Shown here: positions 1 to 8,099 of the stretch, one piece after another | Numbering within the stretch: the stretch's first letter is position 1 | Layout: the number at the start of each line of letters is the position of its first letter | NCBI GenBank assembly: GCA_900314795.1 | Contig: OMWP01000003.1 | Location: 1 to 64,000 of the forward strand | DNA: 64,000 nucleotides | Source: an uncultured Eubacteriales bacterium | GTDB taxonomy: Bacteria > Bacillota > Clostridia > Oscillospirales > Acutalibacteraceae | Reading direction: 5' to 3' | Notes under the pieces: generated by a model | Told to the model about the DNA's origin: nothing | What the model saw: the letters and a program-made list of their open reading frames with translations, nothing else | The model's database searches: none | Position numbers and translations under genes: made by a program

Positions 1-63
1 TTTGGGGAAAGGACGAGCGGCGAAGTGATACGGTAACGGTCATACCTGACCGTTACCAATAAG
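1..63. repeat. Hairpin-bearing intergenic repeat, copy 1
   Basis: This stretch resembles the sequence after fusA (17570-17640): both share TTGGGGAAAGG, a purine-rich spacer with GATACGG, then a hairpin followed by CAATAAGCG. Here the hairpin arms are GGTAACGGTCA and TGACCGTTACC. In the other copy they are AAATGATC and GATCATTT. The stem sequence differs but pairing is kept, which supports a structured element. It may continue left of the window. Confidence 0.55.
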
Positions 64-85
64 CGCAGCCCGCGAGGACGCGCTG

Positions 86-165
86 GCGCCTGCCAAGATC
101 GATAAGCCGAAAATTGCTGAAATATTGCCATTTTCAGCAGGTTCGAATTATTCCTGTCACCCTAA
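86..165. mobile_element. MITE right half, copy 1
   Basis: About 80 bp nearly identical to 4553-4633, ending in the terminal inverted repeat ...TTCCTGTCACCCTAA. Its left terminus would fall before base 1 if it has the length of copy 2. No transposase is encoded. Confidence 0.65.
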
Positions 166-262
166 GCGTGCGCGGGAAGCCGCTCCCACCTTGCAACTTG
201 CCGAATAGTATGGTAAAATCATAGCCAAGAAACCAACATCATAACAAACAACAGGTGATTTG

Positions 263-350
263 ATGAAAGTGCTAAAAAGCTGTTTGGCGAACTGAACACG
301 ACGTGATAAAAGCTGATAATGCTCACGGCGGTCGCCTGTTACGGCTGTGA
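263..350 (+). pseudogene. Truncated 5' copy of the 2476 membrane-protein gene
   Basis: The stretch matches the ribosome-binding site and first ~30 codons of the gene at 2476: GGTGATT, then ATGAAAGTGCT and the Lys-Leu-Phe-Gly-type codons, GCTGAT and further matches. Indels and stop codons destroy the frame, and similarity fades after about 350. It is a decayed duplicate of the downstream gene's start, and the protease gene lies between the two copies. Confidence 0.6.
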
Positions 351-500
351 ACCTTGTGATACTAAGTAGCAATAAAACACTTTAATATCTATTGCGCAGA
401 ATTCCGCATAACTGCGTTGTCAGTCTTGACAGGCGCCAGCCTGCCTGCGCCCTCCGCCTTGTTCTGCGAAATTCTCCGCTAATATCTTTTTAAAGCTCTC

Positions 501-2417
501 ATGCTTTTCGGTGTCGCGGGACCCTTAGCGGCATATGCCGCCGAAAAGCCCTATGAGATCAAAGAACTGACCGCATATCTGTTTGATATGGATCATACCG
601 CCGGCTATGACTGTCTGTTCAGTAACATTCTCCCCGACATGCCCTATATGGACGCTGCGGAGTATCTGAACAATATATATGCCGTCGATTTTGTCGAGAG
701 TGAGAATTCCGAAGGCACCTTTACCGTATCGAGCGCAGGCGGAACGATGACGATCGACCCCGTCAATGATACGGTGCGCTTTGATACCTATGAATCCTTT
801 GTGTTTCAGAACCCAAACAGCAGCGGCTCCGCGTTGGATTCGACGATCGCCCGCGGCGTCGGCGTAGCGATTGAAGGAGAGGAAAAGTCCCTTGAGCTGG
901 ATATGGGCGCGTATCAGATCGACCTGATTGCGGATGACGGCAGGATCTATCTGCCGCTGGCGACGCTTGCCGATTTATTTATTCCGACCTATAACGCCGC
1001 CGAGTATGTGGACGGTAATATCTACTTTTTGCACACGGTGGACGACATAGAGAAGGACGGGTATTTTGACAGAAGCTCCGTATACGAGACACTCGACCGC
1101 CCTGCGTCGCTCGCGGCGTTTACTTATCACGAGCTGTGCTTCTTTATGGATCATTTCTACGGCAAGCCTTCTAAGGCTCAGATCGCCGCAAGCATCGCGG
1201 ACAAGGGCTTTGATAAAACCTTGGATGAATTCAGCGACGATACCAGAAAAGCCAAGGAACTGCTCCTGTCCGATCAGCTGGTCGATTTTATGATAGGACT
1301 CGTGTATTTGGATAAATTGTTTGATGACGGCGGTCATACCTCTCTGTTTTATGAGATGTTTTCGATTGAATTTGATGATACGAACCCGGTCACACAAGCG
1401 GTCAAGCAAAGCCGGTATTACGCAAAGGTGACTGAAAGAACGATGGAAATGATGTTCGGCGGGGATAGGGTGAACGTCGCGCAGGTTCGCAAAGAGGCTT
1501 ATGCCGCGTATGAATCAGTCAAAAGCTGGGACGAAAAAGCGAAACTGATCATCGACGGCGATACCGCTGTGTTTGTATTCGATTCGTTCCAAGAAGAGAT
1601 CGCGCCGATGTTCAAGTGGTCGCTGGACTATGCGGAAGAGCACGGTATCAAAAACTTTGTTGTCGACCTCACGAATAACGGCGGCGGTACGGATACCGTG
1701 TTGCTGTATCTATATAACATCATCTGCAACAAAGAGCAGCATACCAATGTAGCCGCCCTGCGTTATTTATCTGTGCCGTCCGGCAATATTGTTTTGGAGC
1801 AGAGTCAGCTGGATCTGAATCTTGACGGCGAATATGACGACAAGGACAAGGAAGTCTACTATGACTTTAATTTTGCTGTTCTGACAACAAAATCCGCGTT
1901 CTCCTGCGGCAATCTGCTGCCCTGCATGCTGCAGGATCAGGGCGTTGCGATCCTCGGCGAGACCTCGGGCGGCGGCGCGTGCATGTTGTCAAAGGCATAT
2001 ACGGAGAACGCGCATTTCTACTTTATCTCGGGCGTCAAGAAGTTCATCCGAGCGGACGGCTCCGACTCGGATCTGGGCGCAAAGGTGGACTATGATCTGA
2101 CAAAGCCCGATGGGGATAAGAAGGATTACAGCGGACTGTTCGACCTAAAGGATGTAGGCGAGAAGATCCACGATTTTTACGGTGACTGGAAGCCGGGCGA
2201 CGCGAACCTTGACGGCAATGTTGATATCACCGACGTGTCGACGATACAGCGATATGATGTGAATATGATCTCGCTGTCCGACACCGCGATGAAACTGGCG
2301 GATGTTGATCGTGACGGTGCGGTTACGATCCTTGACGCGACTTGGTTACAGCGCCGGGAGCTGAAGATGAAAGCGTCTGACGGGATCGGAGCTTATCCCA
2401 CTGTGTATCTGCCGTGA
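501..2417 (+). CDS. S41-family peptidase with C-terminal dockerin
   Basis: Secreted serine protease of the tail-specific (S41) type carrying a cellulosome-style dockerin. The protease core shows LTNNGGG near residue 390, a candidate nucleophile region TTKSAFSCGN (Ser465 or Ser468) and GETSGGG. Residues ~566-625 hold two Ca-binding dockerin repeats (GDANLDGNVDITD and ADVDRDGAVTILD). A dockerin docks an enzyme on a cohesin scaffold, so this protease is probably displayed in a cellulosome- or amylosome-like complex. The start is uncertain: residues 1-13 look like only the end of a signal peptide (..AGPLAAYA-A), an in-frame stop lies at 480-482, and no Shine-Dalgarno is visible before 501. The 5' end may therefore have been lost beside the repeat-rich upstream DNA. 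Confidence 0.8.
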   Translation: MLFGVAGPLAAYAAEKPYEIKELTAYLFDMDHTAGYDCLFSNILPDMPYMDAAEYLNNIYAVDFVESENSEGTFTVSSAGGTMTIDPVNDTVRFDTYESFVFQNPNSSGSALDSTIARGVGVAIEGEEKSLELDMGAYQIDLIADDGRIYLPLATLADLFIPTYNAAEYVDGNIYFLHTVDDIEKDGYFDRSSVYETLDRPASLAAFTYHELCFFMDHFYGKPSKAQIAASIADKGFDKTLDEFSDDTRKAKELLLSDQLVDFMIGLVYLDKLFDDGGHTSLFYEMFSIEFDDTNPVTQAVKQSRYYAKVTERTMEMMFGGDRVNVAQVRKEAYAAYESVKSWDEKAKLIIDGDTAVFVFDSFQEEIAPMFKWSLDYAEEHGIKNFVVDLTNNGGGTDTVLLYLYNIICNKEQHTNVAALRYLSVPSGNIVLEQSQLDLNLDGEYDDKDKEVYYDFNFAVLTTKSAFSCGNLLPCMLQDQGVAILGETSGGGACMLSKAYTENAHFYFISGVKKFIRADGSDSDLGAKVDYDLTKPDGDKKDYSGLFDLKDVGEKIHDFYGDWKPGDANLDGNVDITDVSTIQRYDVNMISLSDTAMKLADVDRDGAVTILDATWLQRRELKMKASDGIGAYPTVYLP

Positions 2418-2475
2418 AAAATGATAGATCATTTGACCGATCCCGGAATGTGCATCAAAACAAAAAGGTGATTCT

Positions 2476-3354
2476 ATGAAAGTGCTCAAAAAACTGTTCG
2501 GCGGGTTGAACATGACATGGCCGAAGCTGATTATGTTCGCGGTGATCGCGGGCGTGTATACGGGACTGATCAATCAGGTACCGTTTTTGCACGATACCTC
2601 GCTGACCGACCCTGCGATCTACTTTGACCGCTGGGTGCTGTGCGGCATTCTGATCATCATGAACGCGAAAAGCAATCTTGACTCCGCGCTGAAATGCTTT
2701 GTGTTCTTTTTGATCAGCCAGCCGCTGATCTATCTGGTCGAGGTGCCGTTCCTCGGGTGGTCGGTCATGGGCTATTACCGCAACTGGATCCTCTGGACGA
2801 TTCTGACCTTCCCGATGGGCTTTGTCGGTTATTTTATGAAGAAGGACAAGTGGTGGGGGTTGCTGATCCTTATGCCGATGCTGGTGCTGCTTGCGTTCCA
2901 CTACGGGGGTTATCTCGGGCAAACGGTCTTTTCGTTCCCGCGCCATTTGTACAGTGCGATCTTCTGCGCGGTGACCATGCTGATCTACTCCGTCTCCATC
3001 TTCAGCGAGAAGCGCGTCCGTATCGCGGGCGTTATCATCAGCGCGGTGCTGATCGCGGCGATGACGATCTGGGTGATTATCAAGCCGCCTGTCTACAGCA
3101 CGGAAATCCTGTACAGCGGCGGTGAGCAGGGCGCGGTGTTCGACGATACCTATCAGGCGAGCTTCACCGATCCGTCCTTTGGCACGCTGTCGATCCGCTA
3201 TGAAGAGGCGATCGAATCCTATATGGTACATGCCGAGATGCGCAAAGCGGGTCAAACAGAGGTCGTATTGAAAGCGCCCGACGGCACAGAGAAGCATTAT
3301 GACATAGAGATCCGTCGCGATACTTATGAGCTCACGCCCAAGCAGGCAAAATAG
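2476..3354 (+). CDS. Conserved polytopic membrane protein, unknown function
   Basis: 292 aa. About six or seven hydrophobic segments fill residues ~15-205, including WILWTILTFPMGFVGYF and LIYSVSIFSEKRVRIAGVII. A soluble C-terminal domain (~210-292) ends in a Lys-rich tail. GGTGATT upstream gives a modest ribosome-binding site. It lies 58 nt after the peptidase and may be cotranscribed with it. A broken copy of its 5' end lies at 263-350, on the other side of the peptidase, so the locus has undergone a local duplication. I do not recognise the family. Confidence 0.75.
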   Translation: MKVLKKLFGGLNMTWPKLIMFAVIAGVYTGLINQVPFLHDTSLTDPAIYFDRWVLCGILIIMNAKSNLDSALKCFVFFLISQPLIYLVEVPFLGWSVMGYYRNWILWTILTFPMGFVGYFMKKDKWWGLLILMPMLVLLAFHYGGYLGQTVFSFPRHLYSAIFCAVTMLIYSVSIFSEKRVRIAGVIISAVLIAAMTIWVIIKPPVYSTEILYSGGEQGAVFDDTYQASFTDPSFGTLSIRYEEAIESYMVHAEMRKAGQTEVVLKAPDGTEKHYDIEIRRDTYELTPKQAK

Positions 3355-3383
3355 CGGTATACATGAAAAATTGAAACGACCTA

Positions 3384-3412
3384 TTGCAATAGCAAACCGT
3401 TGATGATACAAT
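3384..3412 (+). promoter_or_regulatory. Promoter TTGCAA-17-TACAAT
   Basis: -35 TTGCAA at 3384-3389 and -10 TACAAT at 3407-3412 with a 17-nt spacer, upstream of the nucleosidase lipoprotein. The sequence just before and across the -35 (AAAATTGAAA...CTATTGCAAT) is almost the same as upstream of tuf at 17885. Confidence 0.7.
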
Positions 3413-3451
3413 AACAACATACGATCTAGTTTGTAAAGTGAGGAAATGAAG

Positions 3452-4252
3452 ATGAAAAAAAGAATCATCGCCGTGATCGGCGTAATGGCAATCATGATGG
3501 GCGCGACGCTCGCAGGATGCAACAAGGCTGAAAACAAGGATAAGGAAGAAAAGAAAGAGGTCATCGGTATCATCGGCGCGATGGATGTCGAGGTGAATTC
3601 GCTTAAGGATTCCGCTAAGATCTCCGAGACAAAGAAGATCGCCGAGATGGAGTTCTGCAAGGGTCAGATCGGTGAAAAAGATGTTGTCATCGTCAAGTGC
3701 GGCATGGGCAAGGTCAACGCCGGTATCTGTGCGAACACCCTGATCAATGAATTCGGCTGTACCAAGGTCATCAACACCGGTGTGGCGGGATCCTTAGACA
3801 GCAAGATCGATATCGGCGATATCGTGGTGTCCACCGACGCGGTACAGCACGATTATGACGTTGAGGCGATCGGCTTCAAAAAGGGCGAGGTTCCCTATAC
3901 CGGCAAGGTCGCTTTTGAGGCGGATGAAGCGATGCGCAAGGCGGCTGTCGAAGCGGTTGAGAAATCCGCGCCCGATATCCATGTGTTCGAGGGCAGGGTC
4001 TGCTCGGGCGACCAGTTTATCTCTAAGAAGGAGCAGAAAGAAAAGATCATCTCCGATTTCGGCGGTATGTGCTGTGAGATGGAGGGCGCCGCGATCGCGC
4101 AGGCATGCTATCTGAACGGTACCCCCTTTGTCGTGATGCGTGCGATCTCCGATAAGCCCGATGAGACCGAGATCGTCGAGTACAAGGTCTTTGAGGAAAA
4201 GGCGGCGCAGCGCTGTGCCAAGATCGTCCGCTATATGGTCGAGAACGGCTGA
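3452..4252 (+). CDS. MTA/SAH nucleosidase-like lipoprotein
   Basis: Purine nucleoside phosphorylase/MTAN-fold enzyme predicted to hydrolyse 5'-methylthioadenosine or S-adenosylhomocysteine to adenine plus a thioribose derivative. The catalytic set is present: GIIGAMDVE (Glu equivalent to E. coli Glu12), MEGAA (Glu174) and RAISD (Asp197). Unlike the usual cytosolic enzyme it begins with a lipoprotein signal peptide (MKKR..., lipobox LAGC, Cys23) and a Lys/Glu-rich linker, so it should be anchored outside the membrane. I chose ATG 3452 because GTGAGG at 3438-3443 lies 8 nt away; ATG 3446 is too close. It has its own promoter and terminator. The inferred role is salvage or removal of extracellular MTA/SAH or adenosyl compounds. 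Confidence 0.85.
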   Translation: MKKRIIAVIGVMAIMMGATLAGCNKAENKDKEEKKEVIGIIGAMDVEVNSLKDSAKISETKKIAEMEFCKGQIGEKDVVIVKCGMGKVNAGICANTLINEFGCTKVINTGVAGSLDSKIDIGDIVVSTDAVQHDYDVEAIGFKKGEVPYTGKVAFEADEAMRKAAVEAVEKSAPDIHVFEGRVCSGDQFISKKEQKEKIISDFGGMCCEMEGAAIAQACYLNGTPFVVMRAISDKPDETEIVEYKVFEEKAAQRCAKIVRYMVENG

Positions 4253-4302
4253 GCATTTGCGCTCGGCACTGTATTCTGAATGTTGAATCATAATAGAAAA
4301 AC

Positions 4303-4343
4303 ACCCTGTCTTTTCACAAGCGGAGAAGACAGGGTATTTTTTT
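4303..4343 (+). terminator. Rho-independent terminator
   Basis: 10-bp stem ACCCTGTCTT/AAGACAGGGT followed by a T tract, directly after the lipoprotein gene. Confidence 0.85.
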
Positions 4344-4410
4344 CAGTGGAAAGTTGACAGTGGAAAGTGGACAGTAGACAGTGGTCAGTGATTAGTTATA
4401 TTAGTGATCG
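4344..4410. repeat. GTGGAAAGTGGACAGT-type simple repeat
   Basis: Degenerate tandem 7-10-mers (AGTGGAAAGT, GTGGACAGT, TGGTCAGTGATTAG). The same style recurs at 13134-13168, 15286-15310 and 22688-22812, always intergenic. Confidence 0.5.
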
Positions 4411-4436
4411 GCGGTTGGTCTTGAAGGGAGCAGTCG

Positions 4437-4633
4437 TTAGGGTGACAGGAAGAATCCGAACCGTGGTTTTGACGGGCATATTTCCGCCTGCCCATTGTTA
4501 AAATCCTCGCGAACCCGTCAGGGTTCGCTGTGGTTTTGCCGCGGTCAGACATGGCGCCTGCCAAGATTGATAAGCCGAAAATTGCCGAAATATTGCCATT
4601 TTCAGCAGGTTCGGATTATTCCTGTCACCCTAA
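4437..4633. mobile_element. Complete MITE with 26-bp terminal inverted repeats
   Basis: A 197-bp element bounded by TTAGGGTGACAGGAA... (4437-4462) and its inverse ending TTCCTGTCACCCTAA (4608-4633), with one mismatch in 26. The edges read T-TA-GGG and CCC-TA-A, consistent with a TA target as in IS630/mariner elements, though this is inferred from one copy. The interior has the hairpin GCGAACCC/GGGTTCGC (4510-4530) and no ORF. Right halves recur at 86-165 and 53829-53909. Confidence 0.75.
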
Positions 4634-4720
4634 GGCTGAGGTTGCCGCGCCGTAACAAAGTTCCTCCTCACAAAGCCATTTTGCAATGTGCTCTATGGCA
4701 GGAGCGATCGATCAATCGGA

Positions 4721-6136
4721 TCACTCCCAGTGGTGCAGCTCCTTGGGGTCAAGCCCGATATCCTTCGCGTGGAAGACAGGATTGAGCTTTTGCTTTCTTT
4801 GACGCTCAAAGTCCTTGAGCGCCTTGATCGCGATACCCGACAGGATGATACAGCACGGGATGTTGATCAGCGTCATTCCGCCCATGGTGATATCCGCCAG
4901 CGCCCACGCCAGATCCATCGGCGCCAACGCGCCTAAGAAGATCACTGCGACACAGCAGATGTAGAACACGGTCATGAATTTTTTGGAGGGCATTTTCTTC
5001 TTGTTGAGATACGCCAAGGCGTTATCGACATAATAGAGGTTGCCGATCAGGGTGGTGAACGCAAATAGCACCATCGCAATGGTGATGAAGATCGGCCCGA
5101 AGCCGCCGAATATGGTGGATACCGCCTGCTGTACATACGGCGCGCCGGAAACATCGGTGCCGCGCGCAACGCCCGAGGTCAGGCACATCAGCGCCGTAGC
5201 GGTGCACAGCAGCATGGTGTCGATGTAGACGGATACAGTCTGAACAAGACCCTGCTTGACGGGATGGGTGACGTCGGCGGATGCCGAGGCGTTCGGCGCG
5301 GAGCCTACGCCTGCTTCGTTTGAGAACAGACCGCGCTTGATGCCCAGGATCATGCACGAGCCGGTGATCCCGCCGAAGATCGCGCGGAAGTTGAACGCGT
5401 CTGTAAAGATCGCCTTGAAGGTGCCGGGGATGTTGGGGATATGGGTGAAGATGATGATCAGCGAGATCAGCACATACGCGATGCTCATCGCCGGGACGAT
5501 CTTCTCGGTGAGCTTGACGATGCGCTTGCCGCCGCCCATCACGCAGAATCCGACGAGCAGCGCCAGGATGCCGCCCACGATGACGGGCGTCCATGTTTGA
5601 TCGTAAAAGTCGTAGATCGCAAAGGATGACTGCAAATTGTAGGAGCACAGCAGATTGAAGCCGAAGGCGTAGGTTGCGATCAGAAAAACGGCGAAAACAC
5701 CCGCAATCAGCGGCTTCTTGAGCGCCTTTTCTATGTAGTACGCAGGGCCGCCGAAGAAATGGCCGTTCTTGTCCTTCTGCTTGAAGATCTGCGCTAAGGT
5801 GCTTTCGATGAATGCCGACGACGCGCCGATAATGCACATCAGCCACATCCAGAAGCACGCGCCGGGGCCGCCCAGACAGATCGCGGTCGATACGCCGACG
5901 ATGTTGCCGGTGCCCACGCGTGACGCGGTCGATACCATCAATGCCTGAAAGGATGAAACCTTCTGATTGTTGGCGGGCTTTTCGACGATCAGCTTGCATG
6001 CCGTACCGAACAGGCGGATCTGTACGCCCTTGGTGCGGATGGTGAAGTACAGTCCTGCCGCCGCCAGTACGATGACAAGGATTGGGAAGTACATAAAGTC
6101 GTCGATCTTGTTGAAAACATTGGTGATAAAGTCCAT
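4721..6136 (-). CDS. Sodium:alanine symporter (AGCS family)
   Basis: 471-aa inner-membrane transporter of the alanine-or-glycine:cation symporter family, moving alanine or glycine with Na+ or H+. About 11 hydrophobic helices are present. Family motifs include GTGNIVGVSTAI with GGPGACFWMW (~75-100) and GLFSNEAGVGSAPNASA (~265-285). The length is normal. It is transcribed alone on the minus strand, with its 3' end 88 nt from the MITE at 4437-4633. Substrate specificity cannot be fixed from sequence. Confidence 0.9.
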   Translation of the reverse strand: MDFITNVFNKIDDFMYFPILVIVLAAAGLYFTIRTKGVQIRLFGTACKLIVEKPANNQKVSSFQALMVSTASRVGTGNIVGVSTAICLGGPGACFWMWLMCIIGASSAFIESTLAQIFKQKDKNGHFFGGPAYYIEKALKKPLIAGVFAVFLIATYAFGFNLLCSYNLQSSFAIYDFYDQTWTPVIVGGILALLVGFCVMGGGKRIVKLTEKIVPAMSIAYVLISLIIIFTHIPNIPGTFKAIFTDAFNFRAIFGGITGSCMILGIKRGLFSNEAGVGSAPNASASADVTHPVKQGLVQTVSVYIDTMLLCTATALMCLTSGVARGTDVSGAPYVQQAVSTIFGGFGPIFITIAMVLFAFTTLIGNLYYVDNALAYLNKKKMPSKKFMTVFYICCVAVIFLGALAPMDLAWALADITMGGMTLINIPCCIILSGIAIKALKDFERQRKQKLNPVFHAKDIGLDPKELHHWE

Positions 6137-6264
6137 GGTCGCCTCCGAATGGTTTGTTGAAATAAGTATACCATAGGCAGTGGGCTTAGCACAAGTGATT
6201 TAAGTGGATTGATGACAGCTTTTTCTTTGATCCGACAAATTGGGTCGTATCCAATAAACGTCGG

Positions 6265-6293
6265 TTGACACAGAGCGCAAAAGCCATTATATT
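6265..6293 (+). promoter_or_regulatory. Promoter TTGACA-17-TATATT
   Basis: TTGACA at 6265-6270 and TATATT at 6288-6293 with 17-nt spacing, upstream of rsmJ. The transcript would carry the hairpin repeat at 6307-6357 in its leader. Confidence 0.6.
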
Positions 6294-6306
6294 TTATATA
6301 TCAAAA

Positions 6307-6357
6307 TGTCATTGCGAGGCTTTGAACATATGTGTTCAAAGCCGTGGCGATCTCACC
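6307..6357. repeat. GTCATTGCGAGG-type repeat with palindromic tip
   Basis: TGTCATTGCGAGGC ... GTGGCGATCTC encloses TTTGAACATATGTGTTCAAA, a perfect palindrome. Related copies lie at 7149-7196, 8038-8076, 17701-17805 and 33610-33740. Confidence 0.6.
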
Positions 6358-6408
6358 CGAATAAGCAATATTAAACAGCGGCGTTTTCGCCGGACTCAAC
6401 CATAATAC

Positions 6409-7146
6409 ATGATGAACGACTGGAACAATATCACAATATACTTAGAAGAAAACGGCGACCGCAAAGCGGCAGAAACGCTCTCGCGGCAGCTCGGTGTGCC
6501 GATCGCGAACAGCATAGGGGAGGCGCTGACCCTCGTGTTCGACGGCACGGGACTGTCACTGGTCGGCTACGGCATGCGGTATCAGGGCGATTTTGCCCGT
6601 ATGCTCAACCGCGTGACCAAGGGGCGGCTCCATCATGAAATGCTCGTCAAGATCGCCAAGACGAAAACCGATCATCCCGTAGCGGTCGACGCCGCCGCGG
6701 GGATGGGGGAGGACAGCTTTTTGCTTGCCGCCGCAGGTTACGAGGTATATCTCTTTGAACAAGACGCGGTCATCGCCGCCCTGCTCAGGGATGCTTTGCG
6801 CCGCGCCGAGGATGAACGCCTGCAAGAAATCGTCGGCAGGATGCACCTGCAAGAGGGCAACAGCATTGCGCTGATGCCGCAGCTCACTATCTCACCCGAG
6901 ATCGTCTATCTCGACCCGATGTTCCCGCCGCGCAAAAAGAGCGGCTTGATCCAAAAGAAGCTGCAATTGATCCAGAAGCTCGAACAGCCCTGCGCGAATG
7001 AACAGGAGCTCTATGACGCCGCCGCGGCGCTCCACCCGAAGAAGATCATCATCAAGCGACCGCTCAACGGCGCCCTGCTCGCCGACAAAAAGCCGAGCTA
7101 TACCGTCAAGGGTAAGGCGATCCGCTATGATGTGGTGGTGCTTTAA
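6409..7146 (+). CDS. rsmJ: RsmJ-type rRNA (guanine-N2) methyltransferase
   Basis: 245 aa, the size of E. coli RsmJ (YhiQ), the SAM-dependent enzyme that methylates G1516 of 16S rRNA. The SAM-binding motif is VDAAAGMGEDSFLLAAAG (~95-112), followed by an acidic residue in the EQDAVIAALL segment. The family motif VYLDPMFPPRKKSG (~172-185) is complete. No good Shine-Dalgarno precedes ATG 6409 (or ATG 6412), so translation may be weak. RsmJ is best known from gammaproteobacteria; the assignment to this subfamily is strong, but the exact target nucleotide here is inferred. Confidence 0.8.
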   Translation: MMNDWNNITIYLEENGDRKAAETLSRQLGVPIANSIGEALTLVFDGTGLSLVGYGMRYQGDFARMLNRVTKGRLHHEMLVKIAKTKTDHPVAVDAAAGMGEDSFLLAAAGYEVYLFEQDAVIAALLRDALRRAEDERLQEIVGRMHLQEGNSIALMPQLTISPEIVYLDPMFPPRKKSGLIQKKLQLIQKLEQPCANEQELYDAAAALHPKKIIIKRPLNGALLADKKPSYTVKGKAIRYDVVVL

Positions 7147-7214
7147 AAACCGTCATTCTGAGGGAGCGTATGCGACCGTTAGAATCTCAACCGATTAACC
7201 AACGAGGTGTAATA

Positions 7215-7955
7215 ATGGAATACCAACCGATCGCATATATCCACAACGATTTCCCGACCAAGTTCGGACTGCCGCGCCAGAGCGGTCTGTCCGAGCATTT
7301 GATCTCGCAAATCGTGATGGAAAAAGAATACCGCAATCCCGACGCTTTTCGCGGGATCGAAGAATTTGAGTATCTCTGGCTGATCTGGTGCTTCGCGCCG
7401 ATGGGGAAGCGCGCTTTATCCGAGGACGCTTCAACCAAGCACGCTTCAACCAAGCACGCTTCATCCATGCGCGCATGGTCGCCGACCGTTCGACCGCCCA
7501 AGCTCGGCGGCAACAAGCGCATGGGCGTATTCGCGACCCGCTCGCCCAACCGCCCGAACCCAATCGGACTGACCCGCGTCAAGCTGCTGCGCACGGAGTT
7601 GACCGCCGATCAGGGCGTTGTCCTCACGGTAGCGGGCGCCGATCTGATGGACGGCACCGTGATCCTGGACATCAAACCCTATCTGCCGTATGCCGACAGC
7701 GTGCCCGACGCGGCGACAGGAGATTACGGCCCCGAGCACCAGCAGATCATGGCGGTGGATATCCCCTCTGATATCGCCGACTTGTTTAGCGAAGAACAGC
7801 TCAAAACGCTCAAAGAGGTGTTGTCGTTCGATCCGCGCCCCGGGTATCAGCATGACCCCGACCGCGTGTACGGCTTTGCCTACGGCGGCTATGATGTGCG
7901 CTTTAAGGCGGATGATCACACCATCAAAGTGCTGGAAGCGGTATCGTTCGAATGA
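7215..7955 (+). CDS. trmO: TrmO-type tRNA (adenine-N6) methyltransferase
   Basis: 246-aa TsaA/YaeB/TrmO-family enzyme, which methylates N6 of t6A37 in ANN-decoding tRNAs using SAM. Family motifs: PIAYIHNDFPTKFGLPRQSG at the N terminus, FEYLWLIW, VRPPKLGGNKRMGVFATRSP and RPNPIGL. ATG 7215 follows GAGGTG at a good distance; longer versions without a ribosome-binding site are unlikely. An in-frame insert of three 15-bp tandem repeats (7426-7470, encoding ASTKH units) sits just before the conserved VRPP motif, where relatives have a short loop. It probably follows rsmJ in the same transcript, making a small RNA-modification pair. Confidence 0.85.
   Translation: MEYQPIAYIHNDFPTKFGLPRQSGLSEHLISQIVMEKEYRNPDAFRGIEEFEYLWLIWCFAPMGKRALSEDASTKHASTKHASSMRAWSPTVRPPKLGGNKRMGVFATRSPNRPNPIGLTRVKLLRTELTADQGVVLTVAGADLMDGTVILDIKPYLPYADSVPDAATGDYGPEHQQIMAVDIPSDIADLFSEEQLKTLKEVLSFDPRPGYQHDPDRVYGFAYGGYDVRFKADDHTIKVLEAVSFE
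7426..7470 (+). repeat. 15-bp tandem repeat x3 inside trmO
   Basis: ACGCTTCAACCAAGC occurs twice exactly, then once with two changes (TCATCCATGC). The third unit runs into the palindrome CCATGCGCGCATGG. The reading frame is kept. Confidence 0.85.
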
Positions 7956-7974
7956 TTCTTGTACATTTTGACGT

Positions 7975-8002
7975 TTGACTTTTTACGCGGATCGTATATA
8001 AT
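7975..8002 (+). promoter_or_regulatory. Promoter TTGACT-16-TATAAT
   Basis: TTGACT at 7975-7980 and TATAAT at 7997-8002, upstream of the zinc-ribbon gene. A GTCATTGTGAGG-type repeat with GACGCGCGCGTC follows in the leader (8038-8076). Confidence 0.65.
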
Positions 8003-8099
8003 ATTACGAAAAGAGAAACGCCGCAGGCGTAACCCACTGTCATTGTGAGGAAAGACGCGCGCGTCTTATCTCAACCTAAATTGACGAAAGGATGATACC

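Noticed and set aside
130-160. GGTTCGAATTATTCC resembling a tRNA T-arm
   Set aside because: It is part of the MITE terminal repeat; no acceptor stem, anticodon arm or CCA context fits.
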